The notes beneath the pieces were generated by a model that did not search any database, was not told the DNA's origin, and saw only the letters and a list, made by a program, of their open reading frames with translations. The position numbers and the translations under genes were made by a program. Positions 43,684-53,308 of a stretch of DNA of 64,000 bases are shown here, in pieces (the stretch's first letter is position 1; each line of letters starts with the position of its first letter). The DNA comes from Vibrio algarum (GTDB lineage Bacteria; Pseudomonadota; Gammaproteobacteria; Enterobacterales; Vibrionaceae), in the NCBI RefSeq assembly GCF_028204155.1, contig NZ_JAQLOI010000003.1, positions 1,116,001 through 1,180,000 on the forward strand, read 5' to 3'.

Positions 43684-43699
43684 TAATAATTCCCAATAC

Positions 43700-43735
43700 C
43701 TTGCCAATATAATTATGCATTAATGTATTGGCAAG
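43700..43735. terminator. Bidirectional hairpin between uxaA and pectinesterase gene
   Basis: Perfect 10-bp stem CTTGCCAATA / TATTGGCAAG with a 16-nt loop, between convergent genes. It lacks a strong T-tract. Confidence 0.6.
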
Positions 43736-43842
43736 ATAGGGTAAATTAAAATCAAATTAAACAAGATGGAATTAAAATTAAATTAAAATTGATCTATCTA
43801 CATTCTTAATACGAAAAATTATATATTTTACTAAATTGATAT

Positions 43843-44913
43843 TTAATTTTGGACAAAAGATGGATGCTGGCTAAAAATTAACTGTATGATGCTATCTGAT
43901 TGTCTCTTGCTTAACTGGCGTCTTGTTTTCTTATTAGAGAGAGTCCCTTTACCATAATTTCCGTATTCAAAGAAACGTGCGTGTTCTGGGTAGAAACTAA
44001 TTAGTCTGCCTTGATGATTACGACCATGCATTATATCCCAACCATATATATGATCGTCCATAAAACAAGTTATAAATATAGCGCTGCCTATCGCGTTAGG
44101 GTCGGCATATGTACCATCAGGAAAAGAGGTAGTTGGGTGCCACGGTCGCCCAAGCCCATAGCTTCCTTTGGATACTAGTGGGTTCTCCTTTTTCAATGAG
44201 CAGTGATAAAAAACAAACCCTAACTTCTGGTTAATATCTGTGCTTGGTGCACATACGAAACCCATTGGTTCATCGTGTTTTATGTCGTCCCTAAACCGAC
44301 ACACAATGTCACATCGATGAAAGAAAGCACTTCCCGAACCAAAAATAAAATCAACAGTTCCGCAAATCATGACATTCTTAAACAAATTGTCATTGCCTAA
44401 AATGTACAACGTATCATGGTAGCTAATTAGATTGATGTTGTGCAGTTCAGCATGATGGCAGGCAGGACTTAACAAGAGAGCAACTGCTTGTGTATTAAGT
44501 ATTCTTGTTGGATCGGAAGGGGACTTTTTTTGGTTTTTTAGAAAGTCGAACCCGTTTTTAATCGTCAGATTACAGGCATGGAAGTATTCTGCGTCAATAG
44601 ATACGGTTCTGCTATCTCTTGTCGCCCAGATTCTTCCATTTTGATCCAACATCCCGTTTGCAGTACTAGACGTAATAATAGTTTCATCAGCATGCTCGCC
44701 TATCAGAGTAATATTATCGCGTGTAATATGAAGTTTTTCTCGGTATGTCCCTTTACGTATATAAATTACAGTACCTTTATTGCCTTTAGGAGCTGCATCA
44801 ATACATTGTTGTATGGACGTAAAGTCGCCCCTACCATTTATATCGACGATCTGGTCTATTCTTGTTGCCGTATCTGTATCATCAAATGGGCTATTAAAAG
44901 GCGTGATATTCAT
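43843..44913 (-). CDS. Pectinesterase (CE8), cytoplasmic type
   Basis: A 356-residue pectin methylesterase that removes methyl groups from galacturonate esters. CE8 signatures are present: GDFTSIQQCIDAAPKG and GTYREKL at the start, transition-state Gln142 (TQAVAL), acid Asp167 (YHDTLY), nucleophile Asp188 (GTVDFIFG) and the Arg in GLGRPW. No signal peptide is seen, so it probably demethylates imported short oligogalacturonides in the cytoplasm, matching the cytoplasmic PelW and Ogl. It starts 10 bp after the chemoreceptor stop, so the two are one operon. Confidence 0.9.
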   Translation of the reverse strand: MNITPFNSPFDDTDTATRIDQIVDINGRGDFTSIQQCIDAAPKGNKGTVIYIRKGTYREKLHITRDNITLIGEHADETIITSSTANGMLDQNGRIWATRDSRTVSIDAEYFHACNLTIKNGFDFLKNQKKSPSDPTRILNTQAVALLLSPACHHAELHNINLISYHDTLYILGNDNLFKNVMICGTVDFIFGSGSAFFHRCDIVCRFRDDIKHDEPMGFVCAPSTDINQKLGFVFYHCSLKKENPLVSKGSYGLGRPWHPTTSFPDGTYADPNAIGSAIFITCFMDDHIYGWDIMHGRNHQGRLISFYPEHARFFEYGNYGKGTLSNKKTRRQLSKRQSDSIIQLIFSQHPSFVQN

Positions 44914-44923
44914 ACTGTGTTAT

Positions 44924-46971
44924 CTAGTGAAATTGATTAATTTGCCGTTGTAGTTCGTGGGCTTCTTTCTCAAGTAATTGAGTGTTTTCAAGTGTCTTGC
45001 TAATGACTGCTTGACCTGATTTTCCGATCTCATTTATTTGCGTGGAGTTTTTAGATATCTCTTGTGAGGTGAGTGCTTGTTCTTCTGCGGTACTAGCGAT
45101 AGATTCGGAATGCGATGAAATAGTACTGACTTGTTGTGAAATCGACTCAAGGGCTTGATTGGCCGATTGAGAAATTTCCAACGCTTGACTCGACTTTTCT
45201 ATAGTGGACAACATGAGGTTGTTTGCTACTTCAGTCGATTTATCAAGCTCTTGGATACTTTCAACAATGTTTCCTACAGAAGTCTGGGTCTTTAGCGCCA
45301 GCGCACGAACTTCATCTGCAACCACTGCAAAACCTCTTCCTTGCTCGCCAGCTCGGGCAGCTTCAATGGCCGCATTTAATGCAAGTAAATTTGTTTGTCC
45401 GGCAATGTCGCTAATAATCTCAATAACAGATTGAATCGCTTTGGCACTTACATTCACGGCCCTATTTGCATCCGACAACTCTATTAAATGTTGGTCAAGT
45501 AATTGAATTTCCTCAACGAGATTAATCACAATTTGTTGACCTCCTTGTGTGTTTCTTTCCGCTAGAGTGGTGTTTTCGGCAATATATTCAACTTGTTCAG
45601 CGACGGAACGAGAAGAGGTCGCGAGTTCTTCTATTGCGGTTGCAATCGCTAACAGCTTGTTTTGCTGTTGTTCTGATTGTTCGTAATTTTTCTTTGCATT
45701 AACCGTTACTTGTTCTGAAATCGAGTTCACCTCGTGGCTTGAGTGTTGCACTCTGTTAACTAGGGTGTGTAATTGATTAGCCATTTTTGCCACACCGTTG
45801 TTTAAGTGCACAATTTCACTTTGTGTTGATTGAGCAGTGACGGCAAGTTTCATGCTCAACTCGCCGTTACCCAGCCTTTTAACAGTGTTAGAAAGAGTTT
45901 TAATCGATCGAATGACAGGGTTTAGGATAAGGCTCAAACTGAAATAAGTAATAGAAGCGCCTATTAGCGAAATTATGCAAATCAATTTAAGTAACGTATT
46001 AGTATCTTGAGTGATTTCATCCTTATAAGTACCCCCTACCAGGATCCAGTTCCAGCCAGGAACTCGGGTATATAAGGAATATTTGTCTTTGATCGTGCCG
46101 TTGTCGGTAATGGAATAATGAACGATCCCGTGTTCTGATTTATTTAGGATATCAAATGGTTGGTTACCTTGATGATCTGTTAAGGCCTTAATGTTCTTAA
46201 CCGAGCTAATAGAGTTGTCGTGAAGCAGTAAAGAGCCAAATTGTTTTTTGCTCGCGTCCGCAATCATCGTTCCACCTGTCTCCCCCCAATATATATGTTT
46301 CAATGAAGCAAACATCTCTTGTGTGGTCTCATTGACTGGCAGAAACACCGCAAAAATAGCGTTCACCTCTCCATTTTGGTTCTTGACTGGATCGAAAAAA
46401 GCAATATATTTTTTATCAGAATATTCAGTGTAACTAACGTGAGCAGATCCAGTTATTAGACTGTTGTATCCTTCAAAAGATGCGTCCAGAATATGGCCTA
46501 CATAACGGTCTCCATTTGTCTTTAGAAGAGAACTTGAAATAGCAAACCAACCAGCACTTGTAGAGGTGTATAGCGTTGCTTTTGCATTTGTGTCGCGCGT
46601 GAAGGTATCGACAATTTCAGTATCGTTGACTAGTGGAAGCCCATATAAACTGATGTTCCGTATCGATTGATTTAAAAACTCGACATCTGATTCTTCTATT
46701 TCAAATCCAGAAAAATACCCGTTTCTTAGTGTGGAAGCTAAAACTTGAGTCGTGTCAACATAGGCGTTGAACTGACCACTTAGCGTGCTTGATATAGCTT
46801 CAAGTTTGGACTGTTGTTCATTATAAACGGATTCTAAAAAAGCTTCGAAGCGTTGGTGTACACAAAATAGGCAAGCCCAACGAAAACCAAAAGTAAGCTG
46901 ACAATCGTGGCTGATTTAATCTGATAACCAACACTTTTGTTTCTGAATAACGAACGAAAATTACCATTCAT
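44924..46971 (-). pseudogene. Methyl-accepting chemotaxis protein with apparent frameshift
   Basis: A chemoreceptor of about 682 residues if one base is restored. The N-terminal piece from ATG 46971 (MNGNFRSLFRNKSVGYQIKS) holds the first membrane helix and ends ...NASKLF at a stop; the next frame carries on from LESVYNEQQSKLEAISSTL through a periplasmic Cache-like sensor domain, second helix, HAMP and the signalling hairpin EQGRGFAVVADEVRALA. The break lies at a run of six A on the plus strand (46836-46841); seven would restore the frame. Much of the body has no start codon, so as given only a fragment could be made. Placement between ogl and pectinesterase genes suggests it senses pectin breakdown products. 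Confidence 0.8.
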
Positions 46972-47086
46972 AGTGATCAATCCTATAGTTATGTTTAAAT
47001 TATTGGATGAGACAAAATTTTGAGCTATCTCAAAACCCTCAACCATGTGCTGTTAAGGGTTAATCAATAGAGCTGCTATAGAATTA

Positions 47087-48253
47087 TTAAGACTTAAAAT
47101 CTTGCGGGATATCGGCGATATAAATAGCAGGGTCACCTTCGAAATCACTAGTAAATAGGACTCCGGTATCGTTTGGCATAAAAGAAGGATGCGGGTGAGT
47201 GATTTGGCGGTCACCTCCCAATACTTCCCAAGACGAATTGTGTTTGGCTAATTTTCGCGCCGTTTTCGTTTGAGTGTTTAGAATATATAAGAACGGGTCA
47301 TTCTCTATATCGTAGCCTGCGTTATCTGCTACATCAACAGGAGAATCGCAACCGTCACCCACCATTAACGAACCATTATAATTACTCATTAAATGAGAGC
47401 ATGGAGGCATAATCATGACTTTTTCGTTCTCTAGAGTATCTGGATTTACTTTGTAGATAACGCGATCAGATTGTCCTTTGAAGTAAGAAACATAAGCCAT
47501 CGCGGAACCATCAGGGATCCAGAATTCGTGTGTACAAGATTCACCTGAAGCATGTTCTTTTATTTTACGTACGTTTTCTCCGTTCTCATTGACCAACCAC
47601 ATACGAGCGTCAACAAGATCGTGAGGACCTTCGTGGCAAAACCCGACAGTAGAGTCGTCAAAAGGTCTGTAAATAGGGTGCCCTAGCCAAGCACTCTCTT
47701 GATGTACAACGTCAAGTTGACCGGTTTCAATATCGACTTTAATTAATCTGCATGTTGGGTGGGTATGATAAAAATCTGCAAACTTTTTCCAATCTGTTAA
47801 TGGTTTCCAATCACTTTCTTTTATTTCAATACCTACGACTTTTGTACAGTCACTATTTGCTACCCAAGTACCATAACCTTTCCACCCTTTTTCAACGGTA
47901 TAGATTGTTTTTTCTTCCTGCGTTGCAAGGTCAACACGGTTAAGGTGCTGTTCATTTTTAACATAGAAAAACGCGCTGTCGTCGGCCGATATAAAACCAC
48001 CAAAAGTATTGTCACCGATTCCATCGGTCAACTGAACCGCTGTCTGTTTAGCTATATCTAAGAGATAGTAGTTTCGGTTTATATCAAAATCACCAGCAAA
48101 TAGAAGTTTGGTTCCATCATTAGTAAAACACTTTTGGTAAAAATAATTTCGATGACATGTGGTTCCTTTGGGGGTTAACCGAGTCACCTTAACTTTTGTA
48201 TCTTCATCAATGAAAGAGTCGAAGGTCAGGTTGACCGTATCGCCTTTTGCCAT
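47087..48253 (-). CDS. ogl: Oligogalacturonate lyase (PL22)
   Basis: A 388-residue cytoplasmic lyase equal in length to Dickeya Ogl. It cleaves saturated and unsaturated digalacturonate to 5-keto-4-deoxyuronate-type products. The sequence is a seven-bladed beta-propeller with CHRNYFYQKCFTNDGTKLLFAG, GHPIYRPFDDSTVGFCHEGP, ARMWLVNENG, ESCTHEFWIPDGSAMAYVSY and ITHPHPSFMPNDTGVLFTSD; the His in CHRN, CHEG and THPHP are family-conserved around the Mn site. It is divergent from the tog operon and upstream of the chemoreceptor gene. Confidence 0.95.
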   Translation of the reverse strand: MAKGDTVNLTFDSFIDEDTKVKVTRLTPKGTTCHRNYFYQKCFTNDGTKLLFAGDFDINRNYYLLDIAKQTAVQLTDGIGDNTFGGFISADDSAFFYVKNEQHLNRVDLATQEEKTIYTVEKGWKGYGTWVANSDCTKVVGIEIKESDWKPLTDWKKFADFYHTHPTCRLIKVDIETGQLDVVHQESAWLGHPIYRPFDDSTVGFCHEGPHDLVDARMWLVNENGENVRKIKEHASGESCTHEFWIPDGSAMAYVSYFKGQSDRVIYKVNPDTLENEKVMIMPPCSHLMSNYNGSLMVGDGCDSPVDVADNAGYDIENDPFLYILNTQTKTARKLAKHNSSWEVLGGDRQITHPHPSFMPNDTGVLFTSDFEGDPAIYIADIPQDFKS

Positions 48254-48476
48254 TTTATTTCTCCTTTCAAGCGAAACAGGGTTAAACCTGAATCTGTGAA
48301 TTTAGTGTATTTAACGAACGAGCCGTTACGGGGCTTTATTGGCGTAAGACAATCCAAATGTAGAGCTCCCGATTCGATGACTTAATTTTAGGGTGTCGTG
48401 CCAACGCTCGTTTTTAATCTAAGTTTTTTGAATGATAAACCATTACGAACAGTTTATCATTAGTTGCCATTATAAA

Positions 48477-48493
48477 AATGAAACATAATTTTA
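48477..48493. promoter_or_regulatory. Weak KdgR-box-like site before ogl
   Basis: AATGAAACATAATTTTA resembles the KdgR form AATRAAAYNNYRTTTYATT with a good left half and degenerate right half, 224 bp before ogl. Confidence 0.35.
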
Positions 48494-48698
48494 AAAATGT
48501 GACGTATTTTATTTTTATGCTAAGTTATGCAGTTTATTTGACCTTGTGATTCATGTATGGGATAACAAAAATCTATGTATTAAATCGGCATCCTAAGTAT
48601 ATAATTATCAATTGGTTGTGATTTTTATCGTTAGAGTTAAATCGTAACTTTTTGATAAATATTAAGTAAATAAAAACACCTGTATATATTCACCTAAA

Positions 48699-48716
48699 AA
48701 CGGAACGATGTTTCAT
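48699..48716. promoter_or_regulatory. KdgR-box-like site before togMNAB
   Basis: AACGGAACGATGTTTCAT matches the KdgR box well in the centre and right half (Y NN Y R TTTCAT) and less well at left. It lies 165 bp before togM. Confidence 0.55.
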
Positions 48717-48880
48717 AAAAAACATTAATTAGTTACAAAAAACAGATCAATGATCACATATATTAATTTGTAAGCTGGCAGTGCTTTAGTTTGACGTGTT
48801 TAATTAATAAAGAAATCAAGGGACGATTAGGTGGATGCATTCATTCCCTTGATATAAACCTAAAGTACGAGGACAAGAAA

Positions 48881-49765
48881 ATGTATGAAAATCGTAAGCT
48901 TGGATTAGCGTACCTATCACCCTATATAATAGGGTTGTTAGTGTTTACCGCTTTTCCATTTGTTGCATCATTTTTAATGAGCTTTAGCAACTATGACTTA
49001 ATGACGACACCGGAATTTGTCGGCATTGAGAATTATCGCTACATGCTCACCGAGGATGATCTGTTTTGGAAGTCAATGAGCGTTACATTTATGTACGTTT
49101 TCTTGACCATCCCCGTAAAGCTCGCTTTTGCGTTGCTAATCGCCTTTATTCTTAACTTTAAATTAAAAGGCATCGGTTTCTTTAGGACCGCTTATTACAT
49201 CCCCTCTATTTTAGGGAGTAGTATTGCCATCGCGGTACTATGGAGAGCTTTGTTTGCTATCGATGGAGTGTTGAATGGTGCGCTAGGTTTCATTGGTATG
49301 GACCCTATCAATTGGTTAGGTGAGCCTTCTTTTGCACTATTTTCAATTACTTTGTTGCGAGCGTGGCAGTTTGGTTCCGCAATGGTTATCTTCCTCGCAG
49401 CATTACAGAACGTGCCTCAATCTCAGTATGAAGCTGCACTGATTGACGGCGCGAGTAAGTGGCAAATGTTCTTGAAGGTCACTATTCCTTTGATTACGCC
49501 TGTTATCTTTTTCAACTTTATTATGCAAACAACTCAAGCGTTCCAAGAGTTTACGGCCCCTTATGTCATAACAGGTGGCGGGCCAATGAAATCGACGTAT
49601 TTAATCTCTCTTTATATTTACGAAACCGCGTTTAAATTCTTTGATATGGGTTATTCAAGTGCGCTTGCGTGGGCTCTATTTATTGTTGTTGCCATTTTCA
49701 CCGCCATTACATTCCGTTCGTCTAAATACTGGGTGTTTTATTCTGGTGATAAGGGAGGAAAGTAA
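48881..49765 (+). CDS. togM: Oligogalacturonide ABC transporter permease
   Basis: A 294-residue CUT1-type permease matching TogM of Dickeya. Six membrane segments; the cytoplasmic EAA loop reads QSQYEAALIDGASKWQMFLKVTIPLITP. It starts MYENRKLGLAYLSPYIIGLL at 48881 after a CGAGGAC site; an in-frame start at 48791 gives an unlikely 30-residue leader. First gene of togM-N-A-B, with small spacings. Confidence 0.92.
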   Translation: MYENRKLGLAYLSPYIIGLLVFTAFPFVASFLMSFSNYDLMTTPEFVGIENYRYMLTEDDLFWKSMSVTFMYVFLTIPVKLAFALLIAFILNFKLKGIGFFRTAYYIPSILGSSIAIAVLWRALFAIDGVLNGALGFIGMDPINWLGEPSFALFSITLLRAWQFGSAMVIFLAALQNVPQSQYEAALIDGASKWQMFLKVTIPLITPVIFFNFIMQTTQAFQEFTAPYVITGGGPMKSTYLISLYIYETAFKFFDMGYSSALAWALFIVVAIFTAITFRSSKYWVFYSGDKGGK

Positions 49766-49767
49766 CC

Positions 49768-50670
49768 ATGACTACAACTACTATCGAATCTAAAGTGCCT
49801 GATGCAAACAATCTTGCAAATGAACGAACAATTCGTCGTGAGAAAATTAATGCTGCCATCCGATATACAGTACTGATTGCTGTTGGTTCGTTGATGCTTT
49901 ATCCATTGCTGTGGATGTTTACCGCGGCAATGAAACCAAACCATGAGATTTTTTCTTCGATGAGTCTCATACCAAGTGAGTGGAGTTTAGAGGGATTCAT
50001 TAACGGTTGGAAAACGGGTACTGAATTTACTTTTGGTCACTACATTTTAAATACTTTTGCTTATGTATTGCCGAAAGTATTTTTCACTGTTGTTTCATCT
50101 ACTATCGTCGCTTATGGCTTCGCTAGATTTGATATTCCATGGAAGAAGTTTTGGTTCGCTACGTTGATAGCGACTGTTCTTCTTCCTCAGTCTGTATTGC
50201 TTATTCCGCAATATTTAATGTTCCGAGAGATGGGTTTACTGGATAGTTACTTACCACTGTATCTTCCTCTGGCATTCGCGACTCAAGGCTTTTTCGTATT
50301 CATGTTGGTTCAGTTTTTAAGAGGTGTACCAACAGATATGGAAGAAGCAGCAATGATTGATGGCTGTAACTCTTTCCAGGTGCTATGGCACGTGGTGATT
50401 CCAGTTATTCGCCCAGCAATTATTTCAGTCGCTCTGTTCCAGTTTATGTGGTCAGTTAACGATTTCTTAGGCCCACTAATCTATGTCTCAAGTGTTGAGA
50501 AATTCCCAATTGCGTTAGCACTGAAAATGTCTATTGACGTTACAGAAGGCGCTAAGTGGAACGAAATTCTTGCTATGGCATCAATCGCAATCATCCCATC
50601 TATCATCGTGTTCTTCATGTCTCAAAAATATTTTGTTGAAGGCGTAACGAGTAGCGGTATTAAAGGTTAA
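49768..50670 (+). CDS. togN: Oligogalacturonide ABC transporter permease
   Basis: A 300-residue second CUT1 permease. The N-terminal cytoplasmic tail leads into a helix (TVLIAVGSLMLYPLLWMFTAAMKP), and the EAA loop is DMEEAAMIDGCNSFQVLWHVVIPVIRP. GGGAGGAAAG lies before the start, 2 bp after togM. It dimerises with TogM to import oligogalacturonides. Confidence 0.92.
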   Translation: MTTTTIESKVPDANNLANERTIRREKINAAIRYTVLIAVGSLMLYPLLWMFTAAMKPNHEIFSSMSLIPSEWSLEGFINGWKTGTEFTFGHYILNTFAYVLPKVFFTVVSSTIVAYGFARFDIPWKKFWFATLIATVLLPQSVLLIPQYLMFREMGLLDSYLPLYLPLAFATQGFFVFMLVQFLRGVPTDMEEAAMIDGCNSFQVLWHVVIPVIRPAIISVALFQFMWSVNDFLGPLIYVSSVEKFPIALALKMSIDVTEGAKWNEILAMASIAIIPSIIVFFMSQKYFVEGVTSSGIKG

Positions 50671-50687
50671 TTTTCGGAGTAAAAACA

Positions 50688-51827
50688 ATGGCTGAAGTAC
50701 ATTTTAACAAATTAGAAAAAACATATTCAAACGGTTTTCAAGCAGTTCACGGTATAGATTTAAAAATCAATGATGGTGAGTTCCTCGTTATTGTAGGGCC
50801 GTCTGGTTGCGCTAAATCTACCACACTGAGAATGCTCGCTGGGTTGGAAAACATAACTGGAGGAGAAGTCGTAATTGGAGGGAAGGTTGTAAATAATCTA
50901 GCTCCGAAAGACCGCGGTATAGCAATGGTATTCCAAAACTATGCGTTGTATCCACACATGACGGTTAAAGACAACCTTGGTTTTGGTTTGAAGCTACAGA
51001 AATTACCAAAAACAGAAATTGATAAGCGCGTCAATGAAGCGGCAGTCATTCTCGAAATAGAAGACTTGCTGGATCGTCTTCCTCGTCAATTATCTGGTGG
51101 TCAGGCTCAGCGTGTTGCAGTAGGAAGGGCCATCGTTAAGAAACCAGAAGTATTCTTGTTTGATGAACCGTTGTCTAATCTGGATGCAAAACTGCGTGCA
51201 TCTATGCGAGTACGAATCTCCGATTTGCATAAGCATTTAAAAGCGGAAAACAAACCAGCAACCGCTGTATATGTAACCCACGATCAGACTGAAGCAATGA
51301 CTATGGGTGATCGCATTTGTGTTATGAAGTTAGGCGAGATAATGCAAGTCGACACTCCGGAAGAGTTGTATAACAACCCTGTAAATATGTTTGTAGCTGG
51401 ATTTATAGGTGCTCCAGAAATGAACCTACATGATGTAGTACTTGGGCAAGAAGGTGAGCATGAACTTAGCGTCATTATCGATGGACAGAAATTGATTCTC
51501 CCAGAACACAAAGCTAACAATGTCATCTCAAATGGATATAAAAATACGGTTCTTGGCCTCCGTCCAGACAATATTTCGTTAGAGCTATCTGAAGATGAAA
51601 GCGCTCAAACTTTGATAGGTGATGTCATTCGTATGGAAAATATGGGACATGAAGTGTTTGTCTATTTCTTAGTTGGCAAAAACGAGTTCACGGCTCGAGT
51701 GCCAATTGACGACGCGAAATCGAAACTAAACATGGAATTGAGGAAGGGCGTTAAGTTTATTGTCGAAATGAATAAAGCCCACATCTTCGATAAAGAAACT
51801 GAACGAAATATCTCATTAAAACAATAA
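50688..51827 (+). CDS. togA: Oligogalacturonide ABC transporter ATPase
   Basis: A 379-residue MalK/UgpC-type ATPase with a C-terminal TOBE-like regulatory domain (from about 240). Signature LSGGQAQR and Walker B VFLFDEPLSNLDAKLR are normal. Walker A reads GPSGCAKST: the glycine before the lysine is replaced by alanine, which departs from the GxxGxGK(S/T) rule. This might be a TogA-type peculiarity or affect nucleotide binding. It powers TogMN. Confidence 0.92.
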   Translation: MAEVHFNKLEKTYSNGFQAVHGIDLKINDGEFLVIVGPSGCAKSTTLRMLAGLENITGGEVVIGGKVVNNLAPKDRGIAMVFQNYALYPHMTVKDNLGFGLKLQKLPKTEIDKRVNEAAVILEIEDLLDRLPRQLSGGQAQRVAVGRAIVKKPEVFLFDEPLSNLDAKLRASMRVRISDLHKHLKAENKPATAVYVTHDQTEAMTMGDRICVMKLGEIMQVDTPEELYNNPVNMFVAGFIGAPEMNLHDVVLGQEGEHELSVIIDGQKLILPEHKANNVISNGYKNTVLGLRPDNISLELSEDESAQTLIGDVIRMENMGHEVFVYFLVGKNEFTARVPIDDAKSKLNMELRKGVKFIVEMNKAHIFDKETERNISLKQ

Positions 51828-51846
51828 TTAGCTTGGAGAAATAGCT

Positions 51847-53133
51847 ATGAACAAAAAGGTACTTACTACAACCCTCACCGCACTAGCAATTGCAGCTACA
51901 TCTGCGAACGCTTATGCAGAAACAGAACTTCGTATGTCATGGTGGGGAGGTAACTCTCGTCACCAAGCGACTCTGAAAGCGCTTGAAAAATTTGAAGAGA
52001 AATACCCTGACATTGTTGTAAAAGCTGAGTATACCGGTTGGGATGGACATTTATCTCGTCTAACAACTCAAATTGCGGGTAACACTGAGCCAGACGTAAT
52101 GCAAACAAACTGGAACTGGTTGCCAATCTTCTCGCGTGATGGAAGTGGGTTCTATGACCTGAACCAGAAGAGCAAAGAACTTAACATTGCTAGTTTCCCA
52201 GAGCAGTCTATCAAGATGACGACAACGGGTGGAAACGTCAATGGTTTACCAGTGAGTATGACTTCGCGTGTGTTTTACTTTAATAAAACCATGTGGGAAA
52301 AAGCAGGTGTTAGCTACCCGAAAAACTGGGATCAGTTAATGGCCGCGGGTAATGCATTTAAAGAAAACCTAGGTGCAGACCATTATCCATTAGTTATTGA
52401 AGCTCGTGATGTCTTTGCGATGAACCGTTCTTACATGATTCAAAAGAACGGCAAAGATATCATTAATCACGATACGAATTTGCTGAACTTTAATAGCACT
52501 GAGATGGAGGAGTTTTTCCAACTTTACGTGGATCAAGTTAATAATCACTTGTTCCCTTCAACCAAAGAGTTCTCTTCGTACGGTAAAGGTAACCTGTATG
52601 AAATGCGTCCTTGGATTGATGGTCGCTTTGGTGGCTTATACATGTGGGATACGGCTATTGCCAAATACACAGCTAACTTGCAACCACCAATGGCACTAGA
52701 ACTTGGTGACTATCCAATGTTACCAGGTGCAACGGACAGTGGTTTACTGGCTAGACCTTCAATGATGTTCTCTATTGGTCGTAATACAGAGCACCCTGAA
52801 GAAGCTGCTAAACTGGTTAACTTCTTGTTAAATGATCCTGATGGTGTGGCTGCACTTGGCTTGGTTCGTGGTATCCCACTAAGTCAAACAGGTCTAGAAA
52901 CGCTACAAAATGCAGGTGTTGTTGATCCTCAAAGCTTACAGTTCCAAGGTTATTCTCAAGCGCAGCAATTACCAAAAGTGATTGCTCCAACTGCATATAC
53001 AGATAATGCACAATTAATGGAGTTGTTCTCTGAAGAGATGCAGCATTTGGATTACGGAAAATCGACAGCAAAAGAGTCCGCTGCTAACTTTTTGCGCAAA
53101 GGTAATCGTGTTCTCAAGCGTATTGCTAAGTAA
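51847..53133 (+). CDS. togB: Oligogalacturonide-binding periplasmic protein
   Basis: A 428-residue family-1 solute-binding protein with a signal peptide ending ...ANAYAETE. Typical elements are LRMSWWGGNSRHQATLKALEKFEEKYPDI, MQTNWNWLPIFSRDGSGFYDL and VFYFNKTMWEKAGVSYPKNWDQL. It delivers oligogalacturonides to TogMNA. It ends the operon, followed by a strong terminator. Confidence 0.92.
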   Translation: MNKKVLTTTLTALAIAATSANAYAETELRMSWWGGNSRHQATLKALEKFEEKYPDIVVKAEYTGWDGHLSRLTTQIAGNTEPDVMQTNWNWLPIFSRDGSGFYDLNQKSKELNIASFPEQSIKMTTTGGNVNGLPVSMTSRVFYFNKTMWEKAGVSYPKNWDQLMAAGNAFKENLGADHYPLVIEARDVFAMNRSYMIQKNGKDIINHDTNLLNFNSTEMEEFFQLYVDQVNNHLFPSTKEFSSYGKGNLYEMRPWIDGRFGGLYMWDTAIAKYTANLQPPMALELGDYPMLPGATDSGLLARPSMMFSIGRNTEHPEEAAKLVNFLLNDPDGVAALGLVRGIPLSQTGLETLQNAGVVDPQSLQFQGYSQAQQLPKVIAPTAYTDNAQLMELFSEEMQHLDYGKSTAKESAANFLRKGNRVLKRIAK

Positions 53134-53148
53134 TAAGTAAAAACGATT

Positions 53149-53172
53149 AGCCCCCATAGTTGGGGGCTTTCT
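53149..53172 (+). terminator. Terminator of togMNAB
   Basis: Perfect 8-bp GC-rich stem AGCCCCCA / TGGGGGCT with 4-nt loop and T-rich tail, 16 bp after togB. Confidence 0.92.
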
Positions 53173-53308
53173 TCGTTGTACAGGCACCTTTTTCCTCGCT
53201 AAAAAGTGTAAGTTCAAGTTGTACTCACAACGGTATGCTTATTCTAGTTAAACCTAATTTAATTTCGTTTTTTTCTTTTTAAGTATTGACTATGTTTTGG
53301 AGTTTTCC

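Larger units (their letters stand above)
48254..48880. other. Divergent ogl / togM control region
   Basis: This 627-bp AT-rich gap holds the promoters of ogl and togMNAB. Two KdgR-box-like sites are at 48477-48493 and 48699-48716. Several TGTGA half sites suggest CRP control, but no full CRP palindrome is convincing. No gene is seen; an open frame leading into togM from 48791 is non-family sequence. Confidence 0.55.

Noticed and set aside
46834..47046. Stand-alone 70-residue membrane protein
   Set aside because: Its end joins smoothly with the chemoreceptor body in the next frame, so it is the broken N-terminus of that gene.
48541..48765. CRP binding sites before ogl and togM
   Set aside because: Only TGTGA or TCACA half sites were found; none has both halves at correct spacing.
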